A stretch of DNA of 32,226 nt from contig CAYSNP010000020.1 of the NCBI GenBank assembly GCA_964432485.1, positions 1 through 32,226 of the forward strand, written 5' to 3'. The notes under the pieces were generated by a model. That model worked only from the letters and a program-made list of their open reading frames with translations. It was not told where the DNA came from and made no database searches. Below, piece after piece: positions 1 through 7,731 of the stretch (its first letter is position 1; each line of letters opens with the position of its first letter). This DNA comes from CAYSNP01 sp964432485 (GTDB taxonomy: Bacteria; Bacillota; Clostridia; Christensenellales; DTU072). A program made the position numbers and the translations under genes.

Positions 1-137
1 ATATTTCAATAACTAATTTTGATAAAGAATTAAATATTTACTTTTGCAGGTGTCAAAAGTGTCTGAAATGCGCAATTATTTACTTTTTTTTACGCAACCG
101 ACATAAGATTCCATATTCTTTGGCATTATTTACAAGG

Positions 138-155
138 CTTAGCGGCTAAGTTTTT
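138..155 (+). terminator. weak hairpin with T-run, possible terminator of an upstream gene
   Basis: CTTAG (138-142) and CTAAG (146-150) form a 5-bp stem around CGG, followed directly by TTTTT. The stem is short, so this may be chance. It would separate the pyr promoter from whatever lies left of the window. The rest of 1-180 is AT-rich, and I see no coding potential in it. Confidence 0.25.
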
Positions 156-185
156 AAGGTGGCAAGAGTTTTTTGTTTTTTTCTC

Positions 186-214
186 TTTACATTCATATAC
201 TGATGGTGTATACT
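186..214 (+). promoter_or_regulatory. sigma-A promoter of the pyr operon
   Basis: TTTACA (186-191) and TATACT (209-214) are separated by exactly 17 bp, and each hexamer has one mismatch to the consensus. Transcription would start near 221, giving a leader of about 100 nt before pyrR. This is the only good promoter seen ahead of the operon. Confidence 0.7.
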
Positions 215-233
215 CATAGAGAAGTCTTTAAAT

Positions 234-310
234 GGGTACGGTGATACCGGCAAGATTTGTACAGTAATAAATTTTTAGAGTATCTTGCTAGGCTAGCAAG
301 ATATTTTTTT
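234..310 (+). promoter_or_regulatory. transcription attenuator in the pyr leader (antiterminator/terminator)
   Basis: ATCTTGCTAG (282-291) and CTAGCAAGAT (293-302) are a perfect 10-bp inverted repeat followed by seven T (304-310), a clear intrinsic terminator ending just before the pyrR ribosome binding site (311-317). GCAAGAT also occurs upstream at 250-256 and can pair with the terminator's left arm (282-288), giving a mutually exclusive antiterminator. Small hairpins such as CGGT/ACCG (239-242/246-249) sit next to the upstream copy and could block it. PyrR of Bacillus acts on such leaders by stabilising an anti-antiterminator. A good PyrR-binding loop consensus is not visible here; 244-257 is only a weak match. 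Confidence 0.65.
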
Positions 311-324
311 AGGGAGGATAAGAT

Positions 325-867
325 ATGCGCATAAAATCAGTAATAATGGACGAACAGGCTATAAAAAGAGCAATTGTCCGAATTGCGCACGAAATAATAG
401 AAAAAAATAAAGGCTCGGAAAATATAGCCTTAGTGGGAGTGCGCACCAGAGGTGTGCCCTTTGCGCAAATGATTGCCAAGTGTATTGAAGAAAGCGAAGG
501 TGCCAAGATTAAAACCGGCGTGCTGGATATTACCTTATACAGAGATGACCTATCGCTGATAGCTGACCACCCTGTAATCAATTCTACCGATATTGACTTT
601 AATATAGTAGGCAAAATCATTGTGCTGTGCGATGATGTGCTATATACCGGCAGAACTGTGCGGGCAGGGATAGAAGCTATTATGGAAATGGGACGCCCCG
701 ATGCTATTAGGCTTGCTGTACTGGTGGACAGAGGGCATAGGGAGCTGCCGATTAGAGCAGATTATGTAGGCAAGAACCTTCCCACCAGCAAAGCCGAAGA
801 AGTTAAGGTCGAATTTGCAGATACTGATGGCATAGACAGAGTGCTACTGCTGGATAGAGAAGATTAG
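325..867 (+). CDS. pyrR: PyrR, pyr operon attenuation regulator / uracil phosphoribosyltransferase
   Basis: This 180-residue protein has the length of PyrR. The PRPP-binding signature VLCDDVLYTGRTV lies at residues 100-112, with the GVRTRGVPFA loop at 38-47. In the family, PyrR binds pyr mRNA when UMP is high and promotes termination, and it also makes UMP from uracil and PRPP. It is the first gene of the operon behind an attenuator-like leader, which fits autoregulation. The ATG at 325 is preceded by AGGGAGG (311-317), which lies directly after the terminator T-run, so translation depends on read-through. A second terminator follows the gene. The assignment is firm; the exact RNA target is not. 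Confidence 0.95.
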   Translation: MRIKSVIMDEQAIKRAIVRIAHEIIEKNKGSENIALVGVRTRGVPFAQMIAKCIEESEGAKIKTGVLDITLYRDDLSLIADHPVINSTDIDFNIVGKIIVLCDDVLYTGRTVRAGIEAIMEMGRPDAIRLAVLVDRGHRELPIRADYVGKNLPTSKAEEVKVEFADTDGIDRVLLLDRED

Positions 868-871
868 CAAT

Positions 872-898
872 AAGCGGGGCTTGGAGTCCCGCTTTTTT
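872..898 (+). terminator. terminator-like hairpin between pyrR and pyrB
   Basis: AAGCGGG (872-878) pairs with CCCGCTT (888-894) around a 9-nt loop, followed by further T. It lies between pyrR and pyrB, where no new promoter is evident, so it is likely conditional or leaky. Bacillus pyr operons carry additional PyrR-controlled attenuators in the same place, but I find no competing antiterminator here. Confidence 0.6.
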
Positions 899-931
899 AA
901 GAATATATTACGCTAATCAGGAGAATTATAT

Positions 932-1858
932 ATGCAGCTGAAAAGTAAAGATGTGTTAGGGCTAAAAGAAATAAGCAAAGAAGAAATTGAGCTAATACTA
1001 AATACTGCAAACGAAATGAAAAAGATATTGGTGCAAGGGGTAAAGAGAGTGCCGCATTTGCTGAATAAAAGCGTATTTACCTTATTTTATGAAAATAGCA
1101 CCCGTACCCGAAGCAGTTTTGAAATAGCAGGCAAGTATCTTTCGGCTTGCGTTACCAATTTACCCGTTAATATTTCCAGCGTGCAAAAAGGCGAATCGTT
1201 AATTGATACAGGCAAAACATTAGATGCGCTGCAAGCCAATGTAATGGTTATCAGACATCAGGCGGCAGGAGCACCTAAGCTGCTTGCAGACAATGTAAAG
1301 GCCAGCGTAATAAATGCTGGAGACGGAATGAACGAACATCCCACCCAAGCATTGCTGGATATCTTTACCCTAAAAGAAAGGTTTGGGCATATATCAGGGC
1401 TAAAGGTAGCAATAGTGGGAGATATTAAGCATTCAAGAGTGGCAAGGAGCAATGTTTGGGGGCTGACTAAGCTGGGGGCGCAAGTTAACTTTGCCGCACC
1501 CGCAACCTTAATCCCACCTGAATTTGAGCGGACGGGGGCAAAGGTATACTATAGTGCGGATGAAGCCATAGAAGCAGCTAATGCTGTTATGGCATTGCGA
1601 ATGCAGCTAGAAAGAGAAAACGGTATGGTTGCAAGCGTAAGAGAGTATCACAAATACTATGGTATTGATAAAAAAAGATTGTCCCGAGCGGCAAAGGGCG
1701 CGATATTAATGCATCCTGGTCCTATCAATAGGGGCATTGAGTTAAGTTCAGAAATAGCGGACAGCTTGGAAAGTGTAATAGAGGAACAAGTGCTAAACGG
1801 AGTAGCAATAAGAATGGCGCTGCTATTCCTGCTAACAAGGGGAGGCAAAAGATTGTGA
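932..1858 (+). CDS. pyrB: aspartate carbamoyltransferase, catalytic chain
   Basis: It condenses carbamoyl phosphate and L-aspartate to carbamoyl aspartate, the committed step of UMP synthesis in the cytosol. The 308 residues match the family. The carbamoyl-phosphate loop STRTRSSFE starts at residue 56, NEHPTQALLD is near 134-143, and HPGPINRGIE is at 261-270. No pyrI regulatory chain is present, as in Bacillus-type enzymes. The ATG at 932 follows AGGAGA. The stop overlaps the GTG start of pyrC by 4 bases. Its substrate must come from carbamoyl phosphate synthetase, of which only a damaged small subunit is encoded in this operon. Confidence 0.96.
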   Translation: MQLKSKDVLGLKEISKEEIELILNTANEMKKILVQGVKRVPHLLNKSVFTLFYENSTRTRSSFEIAGKYLSACVTNLPVNISSVQKGESLIDTGKTLDALQANVMVIRHQAAGAPKLLADNVKASVINAGDGMNEHPTQALLDIFTLKERFGHISGLKVAIVGDIKHSRVARSNVWGLTKLGAQVNFAAPATLIPPEFERTGAKVYYSADEAIEAANAVMALRMQLERENGMVASVREYHKYYGIDKKRLSRAAKGAILMHPGPINRGIELSSEIADSLESVIEEQVLNGVAIRMALLFLLTRGGKRL

Positions 1859-3135
1859 TAATTATAAGGAACTGTAATTTATACGACAGAAAAGGACAAT
1901 GGGATATCTTAATAGATAAAGGCATAATCAGCAAAATCGATAAGGATATTGATACCGCTTGTGCTAAAGAGATTGATGCAAAAGGGCTGACGGCATTGCC
2001 CGGTTTGTTGGATATGCATGTGCATTTAAGAGAGCCGGGGCAAGAGTATAAAGAAGATATTCGTTCAGGTTGCGCTGCCGCAGTTGCAGGCGGAATAACA
2101 AGCGTGTGCGCTATGCCAAATACCGTGCCTGTATGTGACGACCCCAGTATTGTGGAGTTTGTTTTAGAGCGGGCGCAAGAAGAGCGGCTGGCAAAAGTAT
2201 ATCCTATTGCCGCTATCAGCAAAGGGCTGGAAGGCAAGGCTTTGGCGGAGTTTGGCTTGCTTAGCGAAGCGGGAGCTGTGGCTTTTAGCGATGACGGTAT
2301 GCCGGTCGAAAGTGCACAAATGATGCGTATAGCTATGGAATATGCCAAAGGTTTTGGCAAGTTTGTCATAAGTCATTGTGAGGATAAGGCATTGGTCCAT
2401 GGCGGGCTGGCAAATGAAGGGTATAATGCTGCAATAGCGGGGCTAAAGGGCAATCTTTGTGTAGCGGAAGAAGTAATGGTAGCTCGAGAAGTGCTGCTTG
2501 CGGAGGCTCTTTGTTGCAAGGCGCATATAGCGCATGTATCTACCAAAAACAGCGTGGAGCTGGTGCGTGCGGCAAAGGCAAGAGGGGCCAGGGTCACTTG
2601 CGAAACTTGTCCTCATTATATTATTCTTAATGACAGCGCAATACTTTCCTGGGATACCGATGCCAAAGTCAATCCTCCAATCCGCTCAGAAGCGGACAGG
2701 TTGGCAATAATAGAAGGTATTAAGGACGGGACTATTGACGCTATTGTGTCCGACCATGCTCCTCACCATATCAATGATAAGGCAGTAGAGTTTATTTATG
2801 CCGCCAACGGTATCAGCGGAGTGGAGAATAGCTTTGCGCTATGCTATACCGCACTTGTAAAGCCGGGCATAATTACGCTGCAAAAATTGGTTGAGCTAAT
2901 GAATAACAACCCTGCTAATATAATAGGGATTGCACCTAGTGAATTAAAGGAAGGCGCAACAGCCGATATAGCAATCTTTGACTTGCACAATCAATTTACC
3001 ATTACAAAGCAAGGTATGGTTTCCAAAGGTAAAAATACTCCGTTTGCAGGACGAAAAGTATACGGAAAATGTATGCATACCTTTGTAGAAGGCAGACAAG
3101 TTGTAGCAGATGGCAAAGTAATATATAACGATTAA
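1855..3135 (+). CDS. pyrC: dihydroorotase (class I)
   Basis: It cyclises carbamoyl aspartate to dihydroorotate. The 426 residues are typical of class I bacterial dihydroorotases. Zinc-binding HVH lies at 55-57 inside DMHVHLREPG, a further His at 174 (ISHCED), HIAH near 224-227, and the catalytic Asp in SDHAPH at 300. The start is GTG at 1855 with GGAGG at 1841-1845, and it overlaps pyrB by GTGA, a sign of coupled translation. The first in-frame ATG (residue 54) would delete the metal site, so GTG is preferred. Confidence 0.95.
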   Translation: MIIIRNCNLYDRKGQWDILIDKGIISKIDKDIDTACAKEIDAKGLTALPGLLDMHVHLREPGQEYKEDIRSGCAAAVAGGITSVCAMPNTVPVCDDPSIVEFVLERAQEERLAKVYPIAAISKGLEGKALAEFGLLSEAGAVAFSDDGMPVESAQMMRIAMEYAKGFGKFVISHCEDKALVHGGLANEGYNAAIAGLKGNLCVAEEVMVAREVLLAEALCCKAHIAHVSTKNSVELVRAAKARGARVTCETCPHYIILNDSAILSWDTDAKVNPPIRSEADRLAIIEGIKDGTIDAIVSDHAPHHINDKAVEFIYAANGISGVENSFALCYTALVKPGIITLQKLVELMNNNPANIIGIAPSELKEGATADIAIFDLHNQFTITKQGMVSKGKNTPFAGRKVYGKCMHTFVEGRQVVADGKVIYND

Positions 3136-3164
3136 GGTATCTTAAAGTGGCATTATGGATACCT
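3135..3164 (+). other. intercistronic hairpin between pyrC and pyrF
   Basis: AGGTATC (3135-3141) and GATACCT (3158-3164) form a 7-bp stem with a 16-nt loop and no T-run. This 52-base gap is one of the few non-overlapping junctions in the operon. The stem could protect mRNA ends or tune pyrF translation, but there is no direct evidence of function. Confidence 0.4.
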
Positions 3165-3187
3165 AAAGTAAGTATTCGGGATAAGCA

Positions 3188-4138
3188 ATGATTGATAAGC
3201 TAATAGAAAAAATAATAGAAAAAAACAATCCTTCGGCAATAGGGCTGGACACTCAAGCAAGCTATCTTCCCGATTGCAAAGGGATTGCAAGCAATGCGGA
3301 TGCCGCTAGGCGTATCCTTGATTTTAATAGGGCAATTATAGATGCCACCTGTGATATTTTGCCTTGCGTAAAAGTGCAAGTTGCATATTACGAAATGTAT
3401 GGATATGAGGGGATGAAAGCATTTGCGCAAACCCTTTCCTATGCTTCCTCTTGCGGGCTAATAACAATTGCTGATGTAAAAAGGAACGATATTGCATCTA
3501 CTGCACGCGCTTATAGCAAAGCATTTTTAGGCAAAAATGAATTGGGAGAAGCGGCATTTGCCAGCGATTTTGTTACCGTCAATGCCTATTTGGGCAGTGA
3601 CGGGATTGCGCCGTTTATAGAAGATTGCGCAGAATATGGCAAAGGCATATTTATACTTGTGCGCACCAGCAACCCTTCAGGCAAAGAGTTGCAAAATCTT
3701 TTTGTTAGCCTAAACAATAAAATGTTATATGAAATTATGGGAGATTATGTGCAAGAATGGGGCAAAGGGCTAATTGGCAAGTACGGTTACAGCAGTATAG
3801 GTGCGGTAGTGGGCGCAACTTGCCCTGAGGAAGCGGCAAAATTAAGGCAAGCTCATCCCAGCGTATTTTTCTTGGTGCCGGGCTATGGAGCGCAAGGGGC
3901 AAGCGCTAAAGATATAGTTGTAAGTTTTGACAATAAAGGCCTAGGCGCAATAGTCAATTCCAGCAGAGCTATCCTTTGCGCATATCAAAAAGAGCAGTAT
4001 GTTCACCTTTCGCCCGCTCAAGCGGCAAGAGAAGCCGCACTTGCAATGAAAGAGGATATAGGGAGCGCACTAAAAGAAAAAGGTATAGATTATTCTGACT
4101 TTGCGGCAGACACAAGGGAGAAGCAATGGGATATTTAG
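3188..4138 (+). CDS. pyrF: orotidine 5'-phosphate decarboxylase (long, type 2)
   Basis: It removes CO2 from OMP to give UMP. At 316 residues it belongs to the longer type 2 subfamily rather than the ~230-residue Bacillus form. The catalytic charged cluster is visible: Asp21 in GLDTQ, Lys62 in VKVQVAYYE, and DVKRND at 96-101. The ribosome binding site before the ATG at 3188 is weak (GGGAT). It sits early in the operon, between pyrC and carA, instead of near pyrE. Its end overlaps carA by 13 bases. Confidence 0.94.
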   Translation: MIDKLIEKIIEKNNPSAIGLDTQASYLPDCKGIASNADAARRILDFNRAIIDATCDILPCVKVQVAYYEMYGYEGMKAFAQTLSYASSCGLITIADVKRNDIASTARAYSKAFLGKNELGEAAFASDFVTVNAYLGSDGIAPFIEDCAEYGKGIFILVRTSNPSGKELQNLFVSLNNKMLYEIMGDYVQEWGKGLIGKYGYSSIGAVVGATCPEEAAKLRQAHPSVFFLVPGYGAQGASAKDIVVSFDNKGLGAIVNSSRAILCAYQKEQYVHLSPAQAAREAALAMKEDIGSALKEKGIDYSDFAADTREKQWDI

Positions 4139-5169
4139 CGCTGGAGGACGGTAGCATATTTGAAGGTAAACTTATTGGCGCTGCTCAAGAGACAATGGGA
4201 GAGTTGGTCTTTAATACCAATATGACTGGGTATCAAGAGGCAATTGTCGACCCTGCCAATTGCGGGCAAATCGTGGTTATGACCTATCCTTTAATTGGCA
4301 ACTATGGCATTAATATTGAGGATATGGAGGGTACTAAGCCTTATTTGGCAGGATTGGTGGTAAGGGAGTTATGCGAAATCCCCAGCAATTGGCGGGCTAC
4401 TAGCAATTTGAATGATTACTTAAAAGAGCATAATATTGCTGGCATTGCCGATGTTGATACCAGAGAAATTATTAGAATAATAAGAGAAAAAGGCAACTTG
4501 CGCGGTAAAATATGTGCGGATTTGCCTACTGCACAAGAGATAGCCGATATTTCTTGCCATAAAGAAGTAGGGTTGGTGGAAAAAGTCACTTGCTCCGCTC
4601 CCTATACTTTAGGCGGGCAAGGGGTTAAGCTGGCGGTGATTGATTATGGAGTTAGCAATAATATTTTGCAGCCGTTAATTGGGCTAGCAGCGCAACTTAC
4701 CATTTTCCCGGCTATGGTATCTGTGCAAGAAATCTTGAATGGCGGCTACAGCGGGCTAGTATTGTCAAGCGGCCCGGGCAATCCCAAAGATTGTATAGAG
4801 CAAATAAAGACAATAAAACAATTATTTGGCAAGCTACCTATTTTTGGGATAGGCTTAGGGCATCAAATCCTTGCGCTTGCATGCGGAGGAGATACCTATA
4901 AGTTAAAGTGCGGACATGGAGGAGCGCAATCGGTAAAGGAGTTGGCTACCGGCAAACTCTTTATGGCTAGCCAAAACCATAATTATAATGTGCACCCCGA
5001 TCGCTTGCCAAAAGGCGCAAAAGTATCTTTTATCAATTGGAACGATAAGACCATAGAAGGGCTGGAATATAAAAATGGCAGCTTTAGCGTGCAGTTTTAT
5101 CCTTGCGGCGGAGCAGGCCCTAATGATGCGGCTTTTTTATTTGAAAAATTTGTAAGGATGGCAAAATGA
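4126..5169 (+). CDS. carA: carbamoyl phosphate synthetase small subunit-like, glutaminase residues lost
   Basis: The 347-residue length and both domains match CarA. The N-terminal small-subunit domain is well kept (FNTNMTGYQE near 29, TYPLIGNYG near 53), and the class I glutaminase fold follows (LSSGPGNP, SQNH retained). The catalytic residues are not kept. The nucleophile Cys of GICLGHQ is Gly243 (GIGLGHQ, codon GGC at 4852-4854). The His of QFHPE is Tyr325 (5098-5100) and the Glu is Cys327 (5104-5106). It should therefore not hydrolyse glutamine. By analogy with ammonia-using vertebrate CPS I, it may be a structural partner of an ammonia-dependent CarB, or it may have a new role. No carB follows. 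The reading frame is intact and overlaps pyrK by ATGA. Confidence 0.88.
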   Translation: MGYLALEDGSIFEGKLIGAAQETMGELVFNTNMTGYQEAIVDPANCGQIVVMTYPLIGNYGINIEDMEGTKPYLAGLVVRELCEIPSNWRATSNLNDYLKEHNIAGIADVDTREIIRIIREKGNLRGKICADLPTAQEIADISCHKEVGLVEKVTCSAPYTLGGQGVKLAVIDYGVSNNILQPLIGLAAQLTIFPAMVSVQEILNGGYSGLVLSSGPGNPKDCIEQIKTIKQLFGKLPIFGIGLGHQILALACGGDTYKLKCGHGGAQSVKELATGKLFMASQNHNYNVHPDRLPKGAKVSFINWNDKTIEGLEYKNGSFSVQFYPCGGAGPNDAAFLFEKFVRMAK

Positions 5170-5912
5170 ATCAAGTAGCAGCAAAAATAATTAGCAATAA
5201 GCAAATTGCGCGGGATACCTTTGAGTTAGTAATTGAACTTGAAACAGCTGTAATAATTGAAGCAGGGCAATTTGCTATGCTTAGCGTAGGGCAGAAGCAA
5301 GGCACAATATTAAAGCGTCCGCTAAGTATACACGATTACAAAGATAATAAAGTTACCTTTATATATACTGTAAGGGGCAAAGGCACGCTGGCGCTATCCA
5401 AGCGAACGCAAGGCGAAATAGAAGTTATACTACCTTTAGGCAAAGGCTTTCCTAAGCTAGAAAGGGATACCAAAGTAGTGCTTTTGGGAGGCGGAATGGG
5501 GGTTTTCCCTCTTTATTCTATTTGTAAATGCAATCCTCAAGCCCGCTTTTATTCTTATTTAGGATTTAGAAGCAAAGAGCAAGTATGCACAGTAGAGCGC
5601 TTTAAGGCAAGTAGTGTGCATACTGTTATAGCTACTGATGACGGCAGTTTTGGTAAGTGCGGACTTATTACCAAGTTTCTTGCTTGCGGACTGGATAAGA
5701 TTGAGCCGGATATAATACTGGCTTGCGGTCCTGTCCCTATGTTTGCCAGCCTTAAAAAGATTGCGGGGCATATCCCCACCTATATTTCTATGGAAGAGCG
5801 TATGGCTTGCGGTTTTGGAGCGTGTTTGGTATGCGCTTGCGCTACCAAAAGCGGCTATGTGCGCACTTGCGTTGACGGGCCTGTATTTAATATTGCAGAG
5901 GTAGAGCTATGA
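5166..5912 (+). CDS. pyrK: dihydroorotate dehydrogenase B electron transfer subunit
   Basis: PyrK passes electrons from PyrD's FMN to NAD through FAD and a [2Fe-2S] cluster. The 248 residues carry the FAD motif RPLSI (51-55), the nucleotide-binding glycine loop GGGMGVFPLY (108-117), and a C-terminal cluster motif with Cys215, 220, 223 and 235 in the family spacing C-x4-C-x2-C-x11-C. The gene overlaps carA and pyrD by 4 bases each, so its stoichiometry with PyrD is probably set by coupled translation. In Bacillus carB lies immediately upstream of pyrK; here carA takes that place. Confidence 0.95.
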   Translation: MNQVAAKIISNKQIARDTFELVIELETAVIIEAGQFAMLSVGQKQGTILKRPLSIHDYKDNKVTFIYTVRGKGTLALSKRTQGEIEVILPLGKGFPKLERDTKVVLLGGGMGVFPLYSICKCNPQARFYSYLGFRSKEQVCTVERFKASSVHTVIATDDGSFGKCGLITKFLACGLDKIEPDIILACGPVPMFASLKKIAGHIPTYISMEERMACGFGACLVCACATKSGYVRTCVDGPVFNIAEVEL

Positions 5913-6817
5913 GCAAGTTAGAGGTTAAGTTAGGTACGCTAAAGTTAAGCAATCCTATTATACTTGCCAGCGGCACTTGCAACTTTGGCAGGGAGTTTGC
6001 GCAGTTCTTTCCTCTTAATAACTTAGGCGGTTTAGCCTTAAAAGGCATAACACTATTGCCAAGATGCGGCAATCCTCCTCCCAGAGTTGCAGAGGTTTAC
6101 GGAGGCATTATCAATAGCGTAGGTTTGCAAAATCCAGGTTTTGCAGAGTTTGAGCGCATACATTTGCCTGCTCTTGCAGATTGCGGATGCGCTCTTATTG
6201 CCAATATTGCAGGCTCTACTGAAGAAGAATATATCGAGCTTGCAAGGATGGCAAGCAACTGCCCCATTGATGCGATTGAACTTAATATCAGTTGCCCTAA
6301 TGTAAAGGAAGGGGGCGTAAGTTTTGGCAGAGATGCGGTTAATGTTGCAAAAATTGTGGGCAAGGTAAGAGCCGCTTGCAGCTTGCCTTTAATAGTTAAA
6401 TTATCCCCAAATACCGCAGATATAGCCGCAAATGCAGCCGCCGCAGAGGAGCAAGGAGCGGATATAATCTCTCTTATCAATACCTTAGAGGCTATGGCAA
6501 TAGATTACCGCACCAAAAGACCGATGCTGGGCAATATTACAGGCGGACTTTCCGGCCCTGCTGTCAAACCTATTGCATTGCGCATGGTATGGCAAGTATA
6601 TAATAAGGTGCATATCCCTATTATAGGTATGGGAGGGATAGCAAGCACAACAGATGTTATAGAGTTTATGCTGGCAGGGGCAAGCGCAGTGCAAATTGGC
6701 ACAGCAAGTCTTGTCAACCCTATGCTGCCTGTAAAGATAATTGAGGAGCTTGAGCAATATGCCAAAAGTGAGGGACTGGCAAATATTAGCGAGCTGACCG
6801 GGGCATTGGAGGTCTAA
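5909..6817 (+). CDS. pyrD: dihydroorotate dehydrogenase B catalytic subunit
   Basis: It oxidises dihydroorotate to orotate using FMN. The 302 residues match class 1B, which pairs with PyrK. Visible motifs are GLQNPG (72-77), NISCPN (126-131) with the catalytic Cys129, VKLSPN (163-168), and GMGGI with GASAVQIGTA in the phosphate-binding C-terminal part. The ATG at 5909 overlaps the pyrK stop. The NAD-linked class suits a fermentative or anaerobic cell. Assignment is secure. Confidence 0.96.
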   Translation: MSKLEVKLGTLKLSNPIILASGTCNFGREFAQFFPLNNLGGLALKGITLLPRCGNPPPRVAEVYGGIINSVGLQNPGFAEFERIHLPALADCGCALIANIAGSTEEEYIELARMASNCPIDAIELNISCPNVKEGGVSFGRDAVNVAKIVGKVRAACSLPLIVKLSPNTADIAANAAAAEEQGADIISLINTLEAMAIDYRTKRPMLGNITGGLSGPAVKPIALRMVWQVYNKVHIPIIGMGGIASTTDVIEFMLAGASAVQIGTASLVNPMLPVKIIEELEQYAKSEGLANISELTGALEV

Positions 6818-6820
6818 ATA

Positions 6821-7390
6821 GTGAAGGAAAAAGAAATAATTGCAATTTTGGATAGCACAGGCGCAAGGCAAACGGGGCATTTTTTACTTACCAGCGGAAG
6901 ACATAGCGGCGAATATCTGCAATGCGCAAAATTATTTGTCAATCCTAAAATTAGCGAACGCTTATGCTCTGCTCTAGCAAAAAAAGTCAAGGGTTTGAAA
7001 GTGGATTGTGTTATTTCGCCTGCTCTTGGCGGCATACTTATGGGTTATGAGTTGGCAAGAGCATTAGGATGTGACAATTACTTTGCAGAAAGAGTAGACG
7101 GTACATTTGCCCTTAGGCGTGGCTTTACCTTAAAGCAAGGCGTAAAAGTAATTGTAGCAGAGGATGTAATAACTACCGGCGGCAGCGTAAAAGAGGTAAT
7201 AGAATTGGCTCGCTTTCAAGGCGCAGAGGTAGCAGGTGTTGCAGTAATTGTTGATAGAAGCGGCGGAACTATAGACTTTGGGATACCATTATACTCTTTA
7301 TGGCAGACTAATATTGCAAATTATGATATAGGCTCTTGCCCTCTCTGCCAAACGGGGTTGCCTCTGGTAAAGCCTGGGAGTAGGCAGTAA
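6821..7390 (+). CDS. pyrE: orotate phosphoribosyltransferase
   Basis: It joins orotate and PRPP to OMP, the substrate of PyrF. The 189 residues show SPALGGILMGYELARAL (66-82) and the PRPP motif VAEDVITTGGSV (112-123). The start is GTG at 6821, with GGAGG at 6808-6812 ideally spaced and overlapping the end of pyrD. It is the last gene of the operon. No ordinary T-tailed terminator follows; a set of tandem hairpins lies directly downstream instead. Confidence 0.95.
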   Translation: MKEKEIIAILDSTGARQTGHFLLTSGRHSGEYLQCAKLFVNPKISERLCSALAKKVKGLKVDCVISPALGGILMGYELARALGCDNYFAERVDGTFALRRGFTLKQGVKVIVAEDVITTGGSVKEVIELARFQGAEVAGVAVIVDRSGGTIDFGIPLYSLWQTNIANYDIGSCPLCQTGLPLVKPGSRQ

Positions 7391-7404
7391 AGGCTGCAAA
7401 AATG

Positions 7405-7497
7405 CACGCTAAAGCGTGATGAAATACGCTTGCCAAAAGCAAGCGGTGAAATGCATTTACTGCGTAAATGATGAAATACATTTGCGTTCCGCAAATG
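7405..7497. repeat. tandem hairpin array, unit 1
   Basis: Four short perfect stems are separated by GATGAAATA-like linkers: CACGC/GCGTG (7405-7409/7414-7418), CGCTTGC/GCAAGCG (7427-7433/7439-7445), CATTTAC/GTAAATG (7454-7460/7464-7470) and CATTTGCG/CGCAAATG (7479-7486/7490-7497). The order and linkers recur in unit 2. It lies between the convergent pyrE and potD genes. Similar ATGAAATA-linked hairpins are, to my knowledge, dispersed in clostridial genomes. It may act as a two-way terminator or mRNA-end protector. Confidence 0.75.
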
Positions 7498-7582
7498 ATT
7501 AAGGTGGGGCAAGGAGCAAGGCATTGCAAGGTTATTTTATTCAAGGAGCAAGGCTCTGCGAACAAGGGGCAGGGCTAAGATA

Positions 7583-7675
7583 CACGCTAAAGCGTGATGA
7601 AATACACTTGCCTAAATGCAAGTGATGCAATACATTTACTCCGTAAATGATGAAATACATTTGCGGATGCAAATG
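7583..7675. repeat. tandem hairpin array, unit 2
   Basis: This second copy of the four-hairpin block has stems at 7583-7596, CACTTGC/GCAAGTG (7605-7611/7618-7624), CATTTAC/GTAAATG (7633-7639/7643-7649) and CATTTGC/GCAAATG (7658-7664/7669-7675). Its second stem differs from unit 1 by a paired change, G-C to A-T, that keeps the stem intact. The spacers between units carry a further repeat, GGAGCAAGGC, three times in 7498-7711. Confidence 0.75.
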
Positions 7676-7731
7676 ATTAAGGTGGGACAAAGGAGCAAGG
7701 CTCTGCAAACAAGAAGCAAGCCTCTGCGGGA

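Noticed and set aside
244..257. Canonical PyrR-binding loop in the leader
   Set aside because: Only about ten of fourteen positions are compatible with the consensus, and the pairs of the upper stem do not form, so I did not call it.
1725..2369. 214-residue minus-strand frame opposite pyrB/pyrC
   Set aside because: It is antisense to two well-conserved genes and has a low-complexity Ser/Leu/Ala composition typical of shadow frames.
4852..4854. Catalytic Cys loss in carA as a sequencing error
   Set aside because: TGC to GGC alone could be an error, but the His and Glu positions 80 residues later are changed as well, and the frame is intact.
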